From a virus: a stretch of DNA of 23,619 nt. Positions 22,143 to 23,619 of the stretch are shown here, piece by piece (position 1 is the first letter of the stretch; each line of letters starts with the position of its first letter). Where the stretch lies: the IMG/VR virus record IMGVR_UViG_3300032047_001945, positions 1-23,619 of that record. One strand, given 5' to 3'. The notes under the pieces are model-generated. The model saw only the letters and a list, made by a program, of their open reading frames with translations, was not told where the DNA came from and searched no databases. The position numbers were made by a program, and so were the translations under genes.

Positions 22143-22833
22143 CTGTGGCCTCTGGTTTTGTTGCTTTTTTAGCTGCTGCCTTCTTTCTCGGAGCGCGTTT
22201 TTTAGGTGCTGGCTTAGGTTTGCGAGTACCGCAGGCAATCTCAACCGCCTCAAGCTTTTCAACCATTCGCTGATGTATCGCCTTTCCCGCCTCGGTGGCT
22301 GTGAAAGGTGCAGAACGATCAACCGCCTGCTGTGCTCGCTCAACCAAGTCCCTCAAAACGTATTTGCTAGGGGGCTGAATCACACCATTTGCAACCAAGC
22401 TTTTCAAGAACCCCTCAAAGCCTTCTGTGTCTGTTTCAGGGTCATACACTCGACGGCCCACCTGTCTGGGAGTCTCCCAAATTGACAAGTGCACTGCGCC
22501 CCTATACCCCTCGTATTTTTTGACGTATCCGCCCGCAATGACATCGTGCGGAATAATCTGCCAACCATTTTGAATCTTCATACCGATAGCTGACGACATG
22601 TCACCGCCTGCACGAGGTGAAACGTTGTTCAATCCCGGCACCTGTTCGAGCTTTGTCAAGCATGGCAACACATGACCGTTCATGATCTGCCACCGATTTG
22701 GATGGTGCATAAATAAAAAGTTCGCGCTAGGCTCCATGCGTAGCTTCTCAACTGCACCCTGTCCCGTAAGTGAACTTGCAGTGCTGGATGCAAAATTGCC
22801 GTTGGTAGTTGTCGTTTCAAAATTATGTGCCAT
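22135..22833 (-). CDS. Virion-region protein with histone-like Lys-rich tail
   Basis: 232 aa with an AAGAGGACACACAC ribosome site. Residues 1-200 are a soluble domain without a motif I know (FMHHPNRWQIMNGHVLPC, NGWQIIPHDVIAGGYVKKYEG). The last 28 residues are Lys/Ala/Pro-rich (KPAPKKRAPRKKAAAKKATK), like histone H1 tails, and would bind DNA or another polyanion. It directly follows the capsid gene, so a capsid-associated protein contacting packaged DNA is a reasonable inference. Its ribosome site can pair with a copy of its complement upstream (22882-22890). Confidence 0.7.
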   Translation of the reverse strand: MAHNFETTTTNGNFASSTASSLTGQGAVEKLRMEPSANFLFMHHPNRWQIMNGHVLPCLTKLEQVPGLNNVSPRAGGDMSSAIGMKIQNGWQIIPHDVIAGGYVKKYEGYRGAVHLSIWETPRQVGRRVYDPETDTEGFEGFLKSLVANGVIQPPSKYVLRDLVERAQQAVDRSAPFTATEAGKAIHQRMVEKLEAVEIACGTRKPKPAPKKRAPRKKAAAKKATKPEATDG

Positions 22834-22839
22834 GTGTGT

Positions 22840-22890
22840 GTGTCCTCTTCATGAAAATGAGACTAGCCCAGAGACTAGCCCAGAGGACAC
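22840..22890 (-). promoter_or_regulatory. Inverted repeat covering the ribosome site of the 22833 gene
   Basis: GTGTCCTCT (22840-22848) and AGAGGACAC (22882-22890) are perfect nine-bp inverted copies. On the minus-strand transcript the downstream arm contains the AGAGGA ribosome site, so pairing would hide it. The 33-base loop holds two copies of GGGCTAGTCT. No U-run follows, so it is not a classic terminator. Confidence 0.55.
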
Positions 22891-22915
22891 CAAAGGCATA
22901 CCCCCAGACTAGCCC
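22860..22915. repeat. Three direct copies of AGACTAGCCC between the capsid gene and the next gene
   Basis: Exact ten-base copies start at 22860, 22872 and 22906 in the 93-base gap 22834-22926. On the coding (minus) strand they read GGGCTAGTCT. The first two lie inside the loop of the inverted repeat 22840-22890, the third lies upstream of it near the capsid stop. Possible protein or RNA-binding boxes. Confidence 0.75.
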
Positions 22916-22926
22916 CAAAATCAAGA

Positions 22927-23619
22927 CTATCGATCTGTGATAATAGCGGTTCCAAGCCCATCCTGAAGGATGCTGACCCCAACATAATAGTTGTGAACAA
23001 GGCGTGTCAACGCTCCTGAACTGTCACGACTGATTTCAGTAAAGATCGGAGATGATGCAATAGGCACAATCTCTGAACCGCCACGCACTGAATTGACGCT
23101 CATTTCAGCGTACCCCATAGCTCCCTGCACAAACATGCACCCGGCTGAGTCGGCTCCAGCGTTGGCTGTCGGCACTCGTGAGCTAGAGTAAATATCCACA
23201 CCGTTAAAAGTTCCTGCATACCCTTGCCCTTTCAGATTGACTAATTCGGCATTTGCTGGCGTGTAAGCAATCACGTTTGACGTTTCAGCGCGCAAAGATG
23301 CTTGCAGATCAGTCAATTGGGTTGGGAAAAGAATCGCTACGGCTGGACCATCGGCAGAGGCCTGCGTCAGGTTGAACTGTGCATCCATCCAGTCATTAAC
23401 TGAAAGGTTCACGCCTGTTGCTCCTGCTGTCTGCGAAAAGCCCGCCCCTGCTGCGCAAACCATCGACATGAACGCCATAGTGGCAGCCCCAAATGCATCC
23501 TCAGCTAAAGCGTTGACGTTGAGTCCAATGCTGTCTGTGGAGTTTGCAAGGTCAGAAATGCCACGTTGTAACACTTGACGCGCAACAGTGATGTTGACTG
23601 ACGCGTCTGTGATGCTTGT
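22927..23619 (-). CDS. Major capsid protein (HK97-fold type), 5' end cut off
   Basis: The frame is open to the right edge (230 codons in the window; the first visible codons read TSITDASVNITVARQV). The pattern fits the C-terminal two thirds of an HK97-type major capsid protein: PAVAILFPTQLTDLQ, then GTFNGVDIYSSSRVPTA, MFVQGAMGYAE, and the closing SSPIFTEISRDSSGALTRLV, NYYVGVSILQDGLG. It assembles the icosahedral head. The next gene downstream starts after a 93-base gap with repeats and a possible ribosome-site hairpin. The N-terminus and any scaffold or protease genes lie outside the window. Confidence 0.85.
   Translation of the reverse strand, partial: TSITDASVNITVARQVLQRGISDLANSTDSIGLNVNALAEDAFGAATMAFMSMVCAAGAGFSQTAGATGVNLSVNDWMDAQFNLTQASADGPAVAILFPTQLTDLQASLRAETSNVIAYTPANAELVNLKGQGYAGTFNGVDIYSSSRVPTANAGADSAGCMFVQGAMGYAEMSVNSVRGGSEIVPIASSPIFTEISRDSSGALTRLVHNYYVGVSILQDGLGTAIITDR

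Noticed and set aside
1-23619. tRNA genes, CRISPR arrays, insertion sequences, integrase or att sites
   Set aside because: None seen on reading both strands; no regular spacer-repeat series or transposase-like frame.

Overview
The window is part of a tailed-phage genome (or prophage) with siphovirus-type architecture. From the right edge leftwards on the minus strand run a major capsid protein (5' end cut off), head-tail connector genes, tail terminator, major tail protein, a tail assembly chaperone with a probable -1 frameshift extension, a gp10-like protein, a tape measure protein with the typical C-terminal motif, a large tail-tip protein and a tail hub protein. Most of these overlap by 1-23 bases, as in one late operon. 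A lipoprotein and a lysis-type cassette point to a Gram-negative host. No integrase, terminase, portal or DNA polymerase is in the window, so lifestyle cannot be decided.

Layout. (1) 1-2604, minus: a very long LamG-repeat tail protein cut off by the left edge, preceded by a 150-aa protein of unknown role. (2) 2702-4395, minus: RecT annealase and YqaJ/lambda-exo-type nuclease, a two-component recombination system. (3) 4396-4462: a short divergent control region with two inverted repeats. (4) 4463-8364, plus: Cro-like HTH regulator, SF2 helicase, archaeo-eukaryotic-type primase, VapE-type ATPase and a small Cys-rich protein, joined by overlaps; this is the replication module. (5) 8366-9006, minus: two small unknown genes, each with a GC-rich hairpin just before its ribosome site. 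(6) 9007-9156: divergent promoter region. (7) 9157-10280, plus: a 27-aa membrane peptide, then a complete C5-cytosine DNA methyltransferase that carries a second 314-codon reading frame nested inside it. (8) 10289-12144: lipoprotein (minus), ribbon-helix-helix/zinc-ribbon regulator (plus), coiled-coil/TM protein, L,D-transpeptidase-like protein and a 127-aa protein (all minus), taken together as a lysis region. (9) 12162-23619, minus: virion genes.

The strongest candidate for something unusual is the methyltransferase locus. Two frames in the same DNA each carry recognisable, repeated motifs, and their starts are interlocked with the stop of a tiny membrane-peptide gene. Other leads are a GAGGACA ribosome-site box shared by six genes, a 9-bp inverted repeat that could mask one copy of that box after the capsid gene, and three convergent gene junctions with essentially no spacer.
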